Positions 14,428 through 21,672 of a stretch of DNA of 22,514 nucleotides are shown piece after piece. The stretch lies in NCBI GenBank assembly GCA_903837815.1, contig CAILWD010000175.1:1-22514 (forward strand), in the 5' to 3' direction. Source of the stretch: an uncultured Chloroflexota bacterium (GTDB lineage Bacteria > Chloroflexota > Anaerolineae > Anaerolineales > Villigracilaceae). Each line of letters begins with the position of its first letter. The stretch's first letter is position 1. Below the pieces are notes generated by a model. That model did no database searches. It was not told the DNA's origin and saw only the letters and a list, made by a program, of their open reading frames with translations. Both the position numbers and the translations under genes were made by a program.

Positions 14428-15749
14428 TCGTCGATGTGACCCAATCCACTTTGCTTGAGATCAAAAACCCTGCCTTGCGCGAGTATGCCAATACCTATGT
14501 GCAGATCTATCAGGATTTTATGGAGCAGGTGAAGGCAATGGGTCTGGAGATCGAAAGCGAAGACACAGCGGCGCTTGCTGCCGAAAAGATCGAAGCGCTG
14601 CGAAAGAAGGATTCGACCGTCCGCAACAGCGATAAGAGTATTTACACCAATCGCATATCGCCTTCGTGCGTCGCCTGCCAGACGGGCACGAGTAGTTCGA
14701 CGTTCTTCATTTCGCTGCAATGTCATCGTGATTGTTTTTATTGTTTCAACCCCAACCAGGAAAATTACGAATACTACCGCGAACACACCCGTGACGTGAT
14801 CGCGGAACTTGACGAAACCCGTGCATCCAAAGCTGCGCTTGGGCACATCGCATTAACCGGCGGCGAGCCGCTCCTTCACAAGGAGGAGACCTATCGCTTC
14901 TTTGAACATGCGCATGAGTTATATCCCGCTTCGCATACCCGGCTTTACACCAGCGGCGATCACATCGACCGCGTCACACTTGAGTCTTTGCAAAAATCTG
15001 GATTAAAGGAAATCCGCTTCAGCATCCGAATGCATGACCTCGCAAAGGGACAGATGCACACGTATGAGCGCATCGCCCTTGCACGTGAGTACATTCCGAA
15101 TGTGATGGTGGAAATGCCTGTCCTGCCAAACACGCTGGAAGAGATGAAAGATGTTTTGCTGCGCCTCGAAGAATTAGGCATCTTTGGGATCAATCTTTTG
15201 GAATTCTGCTTCCCGCTGAACAACATCGAAACTTATCGCGAGAAAGGTTATAAAGTCAAGGCGCGACCATTCCGCGTGTTATACGATTACTGGTATGCGG
15301 GCGGGCTTCCGATTGCAGGCAGTGAATTAGTCTGCCTTGACTTGATCGAATTTGCGTTGGAAAAAGGCTTAAAACTCGGTGTACATTACTGCTCGCTGGA
15401 GAATAAACACACGGGTCAGCTTTACAAACAAAACAGCGGACAGCGCCTGCCCGCCCGCATTCAATTTTCACAGCGGGATTATTTTCTCAAGACAGCCAAG
15501 GTCTTTGGCGAGGATATTCCCGCCGTCAAGCAAACGTTGGATAAGGCGGGTTATCGCGAGTACGTCCTCAATAAAGAACAAAACAGCCTGGAATTTCACG
15601 TCAAGCAGATCAGCAGTTTGAAAAAGCTAAACGTCGATATTGGGATTGCCAGCCATGTGATCGAAGCGCGCGGAAACGAGCAAGTGCTGCGCGAACTCAA
15701 AGTGGACGCCACGACACCACAGATGTTCCGGCTTTCAAAAGATATATAA
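14424..15749 (+). CDS. radical SAM protein of unknown substrate
   Basis: 441 residues. The radical SAM cluster motif C-x3-C-x2-C is C100/C104/C107 (C-H-R-D-C-F-Y-C), with the S-adenosylmethionine-binding G-G-E-P at 146-149. An N-terminal helical segment (1-75) and an extra C82-x2-C85 pair precede the barrel; with C317-region and C341-region cysteines near the C-terminus these may bind a second cluster, but no classic SPASM spacing is seen. Start ATG 14424 overlaps the previous stop (ATGA), with AAGGA just upstream; the longer frame from 14346 is unlikely. Its place between the ferredoxin-like gene and the Tat genes suggests a maturation role for the molybdoenzyme or its cofactor (inference). 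AAAAGGAG for tatA follows its stop directly. Confidence 0.85.
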   Translation: MIVDVTQSTLLEIKNPALREYANTYVQIYQDFMEQVKAMGLEIESEDTAALAAEKIEALRKKDSTVRNSDKSIYTNRISPSCVACQTGTSSSTFFISLQCHRDCFYCFNPNQENYEYYREHTRDVIAELDETRASKAALGHIALTGGEPLLHKEETYRFFEHAHELYPASHTRLYTSGDHIDRVTLESLQKSGLKEIRFSIRMHDLAKGQMHTYERIALAREYIPNVMVEMPVLPNTLEEMKDVLLRLEELGIFGINLLEFCFPLNNIETYREKGYKVKARPFRVLYDYWYAGGLPIAGSELVCLDLIEFALEKGLKLGVHYCSLENKHTGQLYKQNSGQRLPARIQFSQRDYFLKTAKVFGEDIPAVKQTLDKAGYREYVLNKEQNSLEFHVKQISSLKKLNVDIGIASHVIEARGNEQVLRELKVDATTPQMFRLSKDI

Positions 15750-15762
15750 AAGGAGAAATATC

Positions 15763-15936
15763 ATGTTTCATCTTGGAACTACCGAATTGATCATTCTGCT
15801 CGTCATCATCTTGCTGCTGTTTGGCGTAGGGCGTATCAGCAAGATCGCCTCCGAATTGGGAAAGGGCATAAACAGCTTTCGAAGCGGACTCAAAGGCGAA
15901 GAAGAACCCGTCGAAGCCGGCGAGAAAAAAGGATAG
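15763..15936 (+). CDS. tatA: TatA-type twin-arginine translocase subunit (57 aa)
   Basis: A small membrane protein: short polar start (M-F-H-L-G-T-T-E), one transmembrane helix (L9-F20), the F-G-V-G-R hinge, an amphipathic helix (I-S-K-I-A-S-E-L-G-K-G-I-N-S-F-R) and an acidic/Lys tail. This is the standard TatA layout, and the E8 in the helix entrance is conserved in the family. AAGGAG sits 8 nt before the ATG. It forms the pore-like assembly for folded, cofactor-loaded proteins such as DmsA. It is 9 nt upstream of tatC. Confidence 0.9.
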   Translation: MFHLGTTELIILLVIILLLFGVGRISKIASELGKGINSFRSGLKGEEEPVEAGEKKG

Positions 15937-15945
15937 GCGTTCTCC

Positions 15946-16740
15946 GTGACCGCAAATGTGTCGATTGTAAAGAAAGATAAACGTAATTGGCGGGATGTCT
16001 TTCGCGCATTCGGGCGTGCCCATAAAAAGGCCAGTGTCCAATTGGAAAGCTCAGCGCCGCTGCTCAATCACCTCAACGAATTACGGATACGGGTTTTTAA
16101 GGCGTTTCTGGCACTGATCATTGCCACTGGTGTTAGTTTTACATTTTCCGAGCAGATCATCGGGTATCTCGCAGCCCCCATTGGCGGGACGGAAAATCTT
16201 GTTTCTATCGAGCTGACCGAGAACATCGCCATCTTCATGAAAGTCTCGCTGTTAGGCGGCTTCGTGCTATCCATGCCGTTCATCGTGTATCAGATCATGG
16301 CGTTCATCCTGCCAGGCTTGAAACGCAACGAACGCGGCTGGCTGTTAGTCATGGTCCCATTTGCCACCTTGCTCTTTGCAGGCGGCGTGGCGTTCACCTG
16401 GTTTGTGATGCTTCCAACCGCCATTCCCTTCCTAACCAACTTCATGGGCATCACTACACAAGTGCGCCCTGAGAATTATTTTGAGTTCATTACCAGTCTC
16501 ATGTTCTGGATCGGCATCTGCTTTGAAATGCCGCTGGTAATCATGTTTTTAGCGAAGATGAAATTCGTCACAGCGAAACAGCTAGCGAGCGGATGGCGAT
16601 ACGCTACAGTAGTGATGGCAATCGTCGCCGCCTCTGTCACCCCGACAGTTGATCCTGTCAACATGGGCTTGGTCATGGCTCCATTAATGGGGCTCTACGT
16701 CATCAGCATCGCTTTAGCTGCGATCGCCGGGAGAGGTTGA
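15946..16740 (+). CDS. tatC: TatC twin-arginine translocase receptor subunit
   Basis: 264 residues with six hydrophobic helices and the TatC signatures L-N-E-L-R-I-R, F-M-K-V-S-L-L-G-G-F...P-F-I-V-Y-Q, and F-I-L-P-G-L-K-R-N-E-R. TatC recognises the twin-arginine signal. The GTG start at 15946 gives a roughly 40-residue charged N-terminal extension before L-L-N-H-L-N-E-L-R, longer than in typical TatC. A GTG at 15958 is another possible start. Placed between tatA and a tatB-like gene, 1 nt from the latter. Confidence 0.95.
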   Translation: MTANVSIVKKDKRNWRDVFRAFGRAHKKASVQLESSAPLLNHLNELRIRVFKAFLALIIATGVSFTFSEQIIGYLAAPIGGTENLVSIELTENIAIFMKVSLLGGFVLSMPFIVYQIMAFILPGLKRNERGWLLVMVPFATLLFAGGVAFTWFVMLPTAIPFLTNFMGITTQVRPENYFEFITSLMFWIGICFEMPLVIMFLAKMKFVTAKQLASGWRYATVVMAIVAASVTPTVDPVNMGLVMAPLMGLYVISIALAAIAGRG

Positions 16741-16741
16741 C

Positions 16742-16957
16742 ATGGATATTTTCGGAATCGGCGGTAATGAACTGATCGTCATCGTTTTACTGGCTGCCAT
16801 CATTCTCGGACCGGAACGCCTGGCGCGTTCGGCGCGGGAGATCGGCAAGTTCGTCAAAAATATAAAAGCCTATTTCACCTCCCTTTCCTCCGAATTACGT
16901 GCAGAATTGGACGTGCTCGATGAGATGGAAAAGGTCAAAAAGGATATTTTGAAATAA
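16742..16957 (+). CDS. tatB: TatB/TatA-type translocase subunit (71 aa)
   Basis: One N-terminal transmembrane helix, the hinge L-G-P-E-R-L and a long amphipathic, charged helix to the end. G-P-E-R-L is more typical of TatB than TatA, and this protein differs clearly from the TatA at 15763, so a division of labour (TatA pore, TatB receptor partner) is likely. It follows tatC by 1 nt. A TatA paralogue cannot be fully excluded because TatA and TatB are hard to separate by sequence. Confidence 0.8.
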   Translation: MDIFGIGGNELIVIVLLAAIILGPERLARSAREIGKFVKNIKAYFTSLSSELRAELDVLDEMEKVKKDILK

Positions 16958-17205
16958 ATTCCCTCACCCACTTGGATGAGAGCCAGAATGCCTCGGAATG
17001 ATGATGTAAAAAATCGTTTGCAGGATTATCATAAAAACAGACGAAATCTCGTCTCATAAAAAACCACTCCGATCTGTCAGTCTAAAACCCAGCGTCACGG
17101 CAAAACAGACGGTCCCCGTAAGGAGACAAGGGCTTTCCCGGAAACAGGAATGCCTCCCGAGATCTCAAACGCAAACGGGATCGAATTGAAAAGGAGCCAT
17201 AGGCT
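16958..17205 (+). promoter_or_regulatory. gap with a structured, riboswitch-like leader
   Basis: 248 nt with no gene. AGACGA (17039-17044) pairs with TCGTCT (17049-17054); on the - strand this is followed by GTTTTTATG, while on the + strand there is no T-run. Then 17100-17180 folds well: a small hairpin with a GTAA tetraloop (17112-17127), a 9-bp stem with one mismatch between GGGCTTTCC (17130-17138) and GGAATGCCT (17147-17155), and TCCCG (17155-17159) with CGGGA (17176-17180). AAGGAG for the next gene follows at 17191. The dense structure just before a cofactor/transport operon suggests a metabolite-sensing RNA. The class (Moco, cobalamin or other) cannot be decided by eye. Confidence 0.4.
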
Positions 17206-17760
17206 GTGCAATTCCCTAAAAACTCGCCTCGCGCTCTGCTGGCGAGTTTGATTTCCCCAAATAAAAATAATCCCCGATTGCTGCTGGTCACAGGTACGCG
17301 CGGATCCGGCAAGTCTCTCTGGTGCATGGACTTAGCCGGGCGTGCTTACGCGCGTGGATTGAATTTATGTGGCTTGGTCTCACCATCCATTTTTTTGAAT
17401 GAAGAGAAAATCGGAATCGGACTGAAAGACCTGCATAGCGGCGAAGAGGGTCGTCTTGCCTATCGCAAAGGCGATGAAAACGGCGGCATCCAAACGCAGG
17501 ATTGGCAGATGGTGGCAGAGACATTGGAATGGGGAAACTCCGTGCTTGAACACGTTAAAACCTGCGATCTTTTCATCCTCGATGAAATCGGTCCGTTCGA
17601 GCTTGAACATGGCATCGGTCTCATGGCAGGCTTGGACATCATCGACAACGCAAAAGAGTTTCCTTGTGTGGCAGTCATCCGTCCGTCGTTGATCGAGAAA
17701 GCGCTCGCCCGCTGGCATTGGGCGGAAGTCTTGGACGTCTCAATGGAGATGGTCTCATGA
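17206..17760 (+). CDS. P-loop NTPase, THEP1/NTPase_1-like
   Basis: 184 residues, GTG start with AAGGAG 9 nt upstream. The P-loop is G30-T-R-G-S-G-K-S37, a Walker B-like L-F-I-L-D-E-I-G-P-F-E centres on D126-E127, and D-L-H-S-G-E-E-G-R-L-A (75-85) matches the family pattern of nucleoside-triphosphatases related to THEP1. Members hydrolyse NTPs in vitro; biological roles are poorly known. It opens the transport block and overlaps the ABC ATPase gene by 4 nt (ATGA), so the two are translationally linked. It may regulate or prime cofactor handling (inference). Confidence 0.8.
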   Translation: MQFPKNSPRALLASLISPNKNNPRLLLVTGTRGSGKSLWCMDLAGRAYARGLNLCGLVSPSIFLNEEKIGIGLKDLHSGEEGRLAYRKGDENGGIQTQDWQMVAETLEWGNSVLEHVKTCDLFILDEIGPFELEHGIGLMAGLDIIDNAKEFPCVAVIRPSLIEKALARWHWAEVLDVSMEMVS

Positions 17761-19241
17761 TTCAAGTCCGTGACCTGACCATCTCCTACGGGACGAGTCC
17801 GGTTTTACAAAACATCTCCTTCGACGTAAACGCAGGAAAGTGTCTCGTCATCACCGGCAGTTCAGGCTGTGGAAAATCCACGCTGGCGCATGTGCTCACA
17901 GGACTCATCCCCCACTCGATTCCCGCTCAGGTCACAGGAACAGTTCAAATCGCAGAGATGGATGCGCTTGCCTCTCCAGTAGACGCCATCTCCCAAAAAG
18001 TCGGCATCGTCTTTCAAAATCCGCGCACACATCTTTTCCATTTGCGCGTCGAAGATGAAGTTGCCTTCGGTCCGCGCAACCTCGGCATGGACGAAGATGA
18101 AGTCAACATGCGCGTCGCTTGGGCGTTGAATGCCGTCGGGCTGGCAGAGATGAGAGAACAAAAACCCGCCAACCTCTCTGGTGGACAGATCCAACGTCTC
18201 GCCATCGCCGCCACGCTTTCGATGAATCCCAAAGTGCTGGTGCTCGATGAACCCACCGCCTCGCTTGATGTGCCCGGCACGCAAAACGTCATCGGTGCGC
18301 TTGAGACCCTGAAAAAACAATATGGCTTGACCATCGTGCTGATCGAACATCGGCTCGCCGAAGTGCGCAGATTGGCAGACCATGTGCTTGTTTTGGATAA
18401 AGGGCGCATCGCCGCGCAGGGACAGTTCGACGACGTGCTCCGAAACCCCGCCACGCTGAAACAATACGGCTTGCGCCGTCCCACCGCTGAAACGCTCACA
18501 GATTGGTCGCGCCTGCTTGTGCCAAACGGACATCATCCCGAAAATCAGCAGCCATTGCTCAATCTGCAAAACCTCACTGCGGGTTACGAAGGTCACGCCA
18601 TCATTCATGATGTATATCTGAAAATTTACGCAGGCGAGTTCGTCGCGTTGGTTGGCGATAACGGCACGGGTAAATCCACGCTGGCGTTGGCGGCGGCTGG
18701 CTTGCTCAAGCCCATCAATGGCAATGTCACGGTCAATGACACAGCCCGTCCGCGCCCCGGCTTGGACATTGCCCTGCTTTTTCAAAACCCCGCCGATCAA
18801 CTCTTCACCGACTCGGTGGATGAAGAAGTCGCTTTCGGTCCGCGCAACTATCGCAGGTTCGATTCAGAAATCCACGAGCACACACTCGCCAGCGCAGACC
18901 TGCATCATCTGCGTACGCGCCGCCCCTTCACGCTTTCCATCGGTCAGCAGCAACGCACCGCGCTTGCCGCTTGCATCGCGCTTCGCCCTACGCTCGTCAT
19001 TCTCGACGAGCCCACACTCGGACAGGATTGGCGTCATCTTCAACAGTTGATGGATTGCCTCGCGCGTTTAAATGAGAAAGGGACTGCCATCCTGCTCATC
19101 ACGCATGACTACAAACTCGTCCATCACTATGCAAGACGCGTCATCCTGATGGAAAAAGGTCACCTCATTCTCGATGGGAAAATTGCTCCCGCTTCGAGAA
19201 GCAGAATCCACGCTGAGGAATTTGCCCATGTCTCACCCTGA
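17757..19241 (+). CDS. ecfA: fused double ATPase of an ECF-type importer (EcfA1-EcfA2)
   Basis: 494 residues with two complete ABC ATPase domains in one chain. Domain 1: Walker A G34-S-S-G-C-G-K-S-T42, signature L-S-G-G-Q (140-144), Walker B with D164-E165. Domain 2: Walker A G300-D-N-G-T-G-K-S-T308, signature degenerate as L-S-I-G-Q (393-397), Walker B with D417-E418. Each has an R-x-H/L-F or Q-L-F and G-P-R-N segment typical of EcfA/CbiO proteins. It powers import with EcfT (20926) and the S component (19835). Start ATG 17757 overlaps the NTPase stop; the longer in-frame start at 17664 is rejected. The 3' end overlaps the methyltransferase gene by 14 nt. Confidence 0.95.
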   Translation: MIQVRDLTISYGTSPVLQNISFDVNAGKCLVITGSSGCGKSTLAHVLTGLIPHSIPAQVTGTVQIAEMDALASPVDAISQKVGIVFQNPRTHLFHLRVEDEVAFGPRNLGMDEDEVNMRVAWALNAVGLAEMREQKPANLSGGQIQRLAIAATLSMNPKVLVLDEPTASLDVPGTQNVIGALETLKKQYGLTIVLIEHRLAEVRRLADHVLVLDKGRIAAQGQFDDVLRNPATLKQYGLRRPTAETLTDWSRLLVPNGHHPENQQPLLNLQNLTAGYEGHAIIHDVYLKIYAGEFVALVGDNGTGKSTLALAAAGLLKPINGNVTVNDTARPRPGLDIALLFQNPADQLFTDSVDEEVAFGPRNYRRFDSEIHEHTLASADLHHLRTRRPFTLSIGQQQRTALAACIALRPTLVILDEPTLGQDWRHLQQLMDCLARLNEKGTAILLITHDYKLVHHYARRVILMEKGHLILDGKIAPASRSRIHAEEFAHVSP

Positions 19242-19827
19242 TGCCTTGATCTGGGATGACCGTTACTCGAACGACATGCGCTGGCGAAACCTGCGTTCGC
19301 CGCGCAATCTGGTCATCTCATACCAACACCTCATCCCCCGCAGCGGACTCGTCCTCGATGCGGCTTGCGGCTCCACGCCGACGGGATTGCATCTCGCCCG
19401 TCAGGGATGGCAGGTCATCGCTTTGGACGTGTCGAATGCCGCTTTGCGCATCGCCCAATCCGAGGTCCAGAAAGAGGCGCTGCCCATCTCCTTTGCATTG
19501 ATGGACTTGATGAATCCCTGGCTGCCGTCGAACCGATTCAATGTCATCCTGAATTTCTATTTTTTATCGCGCCCGCTTCTCGCAACGTATCGCAAGTCCA
19601 TGAAGCATGGCGGGATATTGTTCTTTGAAACTTTCGTACGCGATGAATCTTTCTCACATGAAGCGGACGACAACCCACATCATTATTTGGAGCCGCATGA
19701 ATTGAAATCGCATTTCAAAGATTGGAACATCATCCATTACGAAGAAACCCAGCGGGCTTCGCGCTCGACGGAACGGCGCAATCGTTCACGGCGCATTGCG
19801 CGGCTGGTGGCTCGCAAACTTAAATAG
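19228..19827 (+). CDS. class I SAM-dependent methyltransferase (TehB/UbiE-like fold)
   Basis: 199 residues. Motif I is V-L-D-A-A-C-G-S-T-P-T-G-L-H-L-A, with an acidic residue after the second strand (I-A-L-D-V-S), so SAM binding is expected. The W-D-D-R-Y start resembles small TehB-like methyltransferases. The C-terminal part holds P-H-H-Y-L-E-P-H-E-L and a basic tail. No substrate can be read from sequence. ATG 19228 is chosen because it overlaps ecfA by 14 nt and starts the conserved domain; the in-frame ATG at 19174 would only add residues inside ecfA. It lies within the ECF operon, suggesting it modifies the imported compound or a related cofactor (inference). Confidence 0.85.
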   Translation: MSHPDALIWDDRYSNDMRWRNLRSPRNLVISYQHLIPRSGLVLDAACGSTPTGLHLARQGWQVIALDVSNAALRIAQSEVQKEALPISFALMDLMNPWLPSNRFNVILNFYFLSRPLLATYRKSMKHGGILFFETFVRDESFSHEADDNPHHYLEPHELKSHFKDWNIIHYEETQRASRSTERRNRSRRIARLVARKLK

Positions 19828-19834
19828 AGGAATC

Positions 19835-20440
19835 ATGAAATTTACAACTCGTGAACTTGTGACGATGGCGGTCTTTGGCGCACTGTGGGGACTGGTTGAA
19901 ATTTCGCTCGGCTCGATCTTCCACGCCATTGATCTGCCGTTGAACGGTATGGCTCTGGCAATCTTCGGTGTGATGGTGACATGTATTGGAAGAATGTTCG
20001 TGCCCAAACGCGGCTCGACGATCTTCATCGGCGTCATTGCGATGGTGCTGAAATTGTTCAGCATCGGCAGCGCGGTCATCGGACCAATGGTTGGCATCTT
20101 TGCCGAAGCCTTGATCGCCGAATTGATTTTGAGCGCATTCGCAAAACCATCCATGCCTGCTTTTATTTTTGCCAACGCAGGCGCCGCCTTGTGGACGTTA
20201 ATCCAGCCGTTTGTGACGGGCGTGTTTTTATTCGGGCGCAACCTGCTGGTCATCTGGCTCGATGTGCTGGATATGGGCACGCGCATCTTTGGCATCCCCT
20301 ATCAAGCCGCGTTGTGGATCGTGATCGTTCTGGTCAGCGTACATGTACTCTTTGGCGGTATTGGCGGCTTGCTGGCTTGGAAATTAGGTCAGGTTTTGAA
20401 AATTCGATTGGGCAGGGAAGTTCCCCAACCCATCAGATAA
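19835..20440 (+). CDS. probable ECF transporter substrate-binding (S) component
   Basis: 201 residues, about six transmembrane helices, with GAGG 6 nt before ATG 19835. The start T-T-R-E-L-V-T-M-A-V-F-G-A-L-W-G resembles the first helix of ECF S components (small-residue, A-x-x-x-A-like packing face that contacts EcfT). It lies between the EcfA and EcfT genes. It does not look like ThiT, RibU, BioY or the cobalt CbiM in any motif I can recall, so the substrate is unknown. In the context of DmsA, FmdE and a molybdopterin-fold lipoprotein, a pterin or Mo/W-cofactor precursor is an attractive guess. Confidence 0.75.
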   Translation: MKFTTRELVTMAVFGALWGLVEISLGSIFHAIDLPLNGMALAIFGVMVTCIGRMFVPKRGSTIFIGVIAMVLKLFSIGSAVIGPMVGIFAEALIAELILSAFAKPSMPAFIFANAGAALWTLIQPFVTGVFLFGRNLLVIWLDVLDMGTRIFGIPYQAALWIVIVLVSVHVLFGGIGGLLAWKLGQVLKIRLGREVPQPIR

Positions 20441-20463
20441 TCCCCAAAAAAAAGGAAAACATC

Positions 20464-20904
20464 ATGAAACGTTTTTTGCTAATCACACTCGTACTATCAC
20501 TGACGCTCATGGCTTGCGCTTCGCAGCTGCAGGAATCTGCCGGGCCCGTATTGAAGGTTTCGGATGGCAATGTCGAAAAAAACTACACTGCCGATGATCT
20601 CAAAGCCCTTGACGCATCACAGGCAGATTTCAAAGGCATCACCTACGTCGGTGTGCAGTTGACTGTTTTGCTCGCGGATGCGGGGATCGACCCAAGTGCG
20701 CTAACCGTTGTCAAAGCTGTAGCCTCAGATGGCTTCACGGCCAATTATGAATCCGCACTCTACAGTCGCGAAGATACATTGGTTGCATACGCCGCCATGG
20801 ATGGTCCGCTCAGCGAAGAAGACGGTAACTTCCGCATGGTCTTGCCCGATCAGGAAGGCAAACTAAATCCGCGAGACTTGGTGGAGATCATCGCGATCCC
20901 ATAA
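20464..20904 (+). CDS. small lipoprotein with molybdopterin-oxidoreductase-like (SUOX-fold) domain
   Basis: 146 residues. The signal peptide ends in the lipobox L15-M16-A17-C18, so the mature protein is lipid-anchored outside. The remainder matches the pattern of short Oxidored_molyb-like domains (Y-x-G-V-x-L-x-x-L-L-x-x-A-G, V-x-A-x-D-G-F, L-A/V-A-Y-x-x-D-G-x-P/L-L, G-x-x-R/M-x-V-x-P). No Cys other than the lipobox, so it lacks the Mo-ligating Cys of true sulfite-oxidase-type enzymes and is unlikely to be catalytic. Lying between the S-component and EcfT genes, it may be an external binding or delivery protein (inference). ECF importers normally have none. AAAGGA precedes the ATG. Confidence 0.75.
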   Translation: MKRFLLITLVLSLTLMACASQLQESAGPVLKVSDGNVEKNYTADDLKALDASQADFKGITYVGVQLTVLLADAGIDPSALTVVKAVASDGFTANYESALYSREDTLVAYAAMDGPLSEEDGNFRMVLPDQEGKLNPRDLVEIIAIP

Positions 20905-20925
20905 ATCCATGCGCAAAGAGCCACC

Positions 20926-21663
20926 GTGTTAAAACAAGCTCAACCCGCCGCAATCCGATACTCAAATCCCAAGCCGCTCATTGGGAGCCTTGGGCATTTG
21001 AGTATTTTCCTTTGGGCGTTGGTCATGGTGCTGATCCCTTCGTTGACAAAAGGAATTATTTTGGCGTTCTTTGTATTGGGCATTTTGATAATTATTTATC
21101 CCGCCGCCTTGAAACGACTGGCTCGTCCGCGTTGGCTGGTGATCTTCGGGATTTTGTTTCTCATCAACCTGTTTTTCGGCATCTCAGAACAAGCGCCTGA
21201 CCTAACCATTCTCGGTCTGTCTTTTTCTTCCATCAACATTTTTGGTAGCGTTCAAATGACCTTGCGTGCCGCGGTCATTCTTCTTGCAGCGGATGGGCTT
21301 TCGAGTTCAGTCAACATAATTGAAGTAGCTGGTTTGCTCGAACGCAGCGGTCTGCGCGGACTCGGCTTTTCCATCGGGGTGGCGACCAACCTTCTGCCCG
21401 ACCTTCGTCAATCTGGCATGAATGCCTGGCACAGTCTACGCATGCGTGGCGGCTTTCGCGCACAATGGTGGCGCGGCACTCAATTGCTGGTGATCACCAT
21501 ATTTTCCAACGCGCTTCGTCACGCCGAACAGATCGTCCTCGCGGCAGAAGTGCGCGCATTTCGCCCCGAACTCAGCCGTCACGCCCCGCTTCGTATTGGC
21601 GCATTGGATCTCTGGCTGACTGCGGGATTAACCATCCTCGGCATCGTTTTGATTCTTGGATAG
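20926..21663 (+). CDS. ecfT: EcfT-type transmembrane coupling subunit of the ECF importer
   Basis: 245 residues, GTG start 21 nt after the lipoprotein gene. Four to six hydrophobic helices with a cytoplasmic region containing S-L-R-M-R-G-G-F (near 170) and a later A-E-V-R-A-F-R-P. These stand where EcfT proteins carry two Ala-Arg-Gly-type coupling motifs; the second is A-x-x-R-A here rather than A-R-G. It should dock both ATPase halves and the S component. The family call rests on topology, these motifs and position next to ecfA and the S component. Confidence 0.85.
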   Translation: MLKQAQPAAIRYSNPKPLIGSLGHLSIFLWALVMVLIPSLTKGIILAFFVLGILIIIYPAALKRLARPRWLVIFGILFLINLFFGISEQAPDLTILGLSFSSINIFGSVQMTLRAAVILLAADGLSSSVNIIEVAGLLERSGLRGLGFSIGVATNLLPDLRQSGMNAWHSLRMRGGFRAQWWRGTQLLVITIFSNALRHAEQIVLAAEVRAFRPELSRHAPLRIGALDLWLTAGLTILGIVLILG

Positions 21664-21672
21664 GAGCATGAA

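Noticed and set aside
17039..17054. 6-bp hairpin as a terminator after the Tat genes
   Set aside because: On the + strand the stem is followed by CATAAAAAA and no T-run. It would suit the - strand, where no gene is evident.
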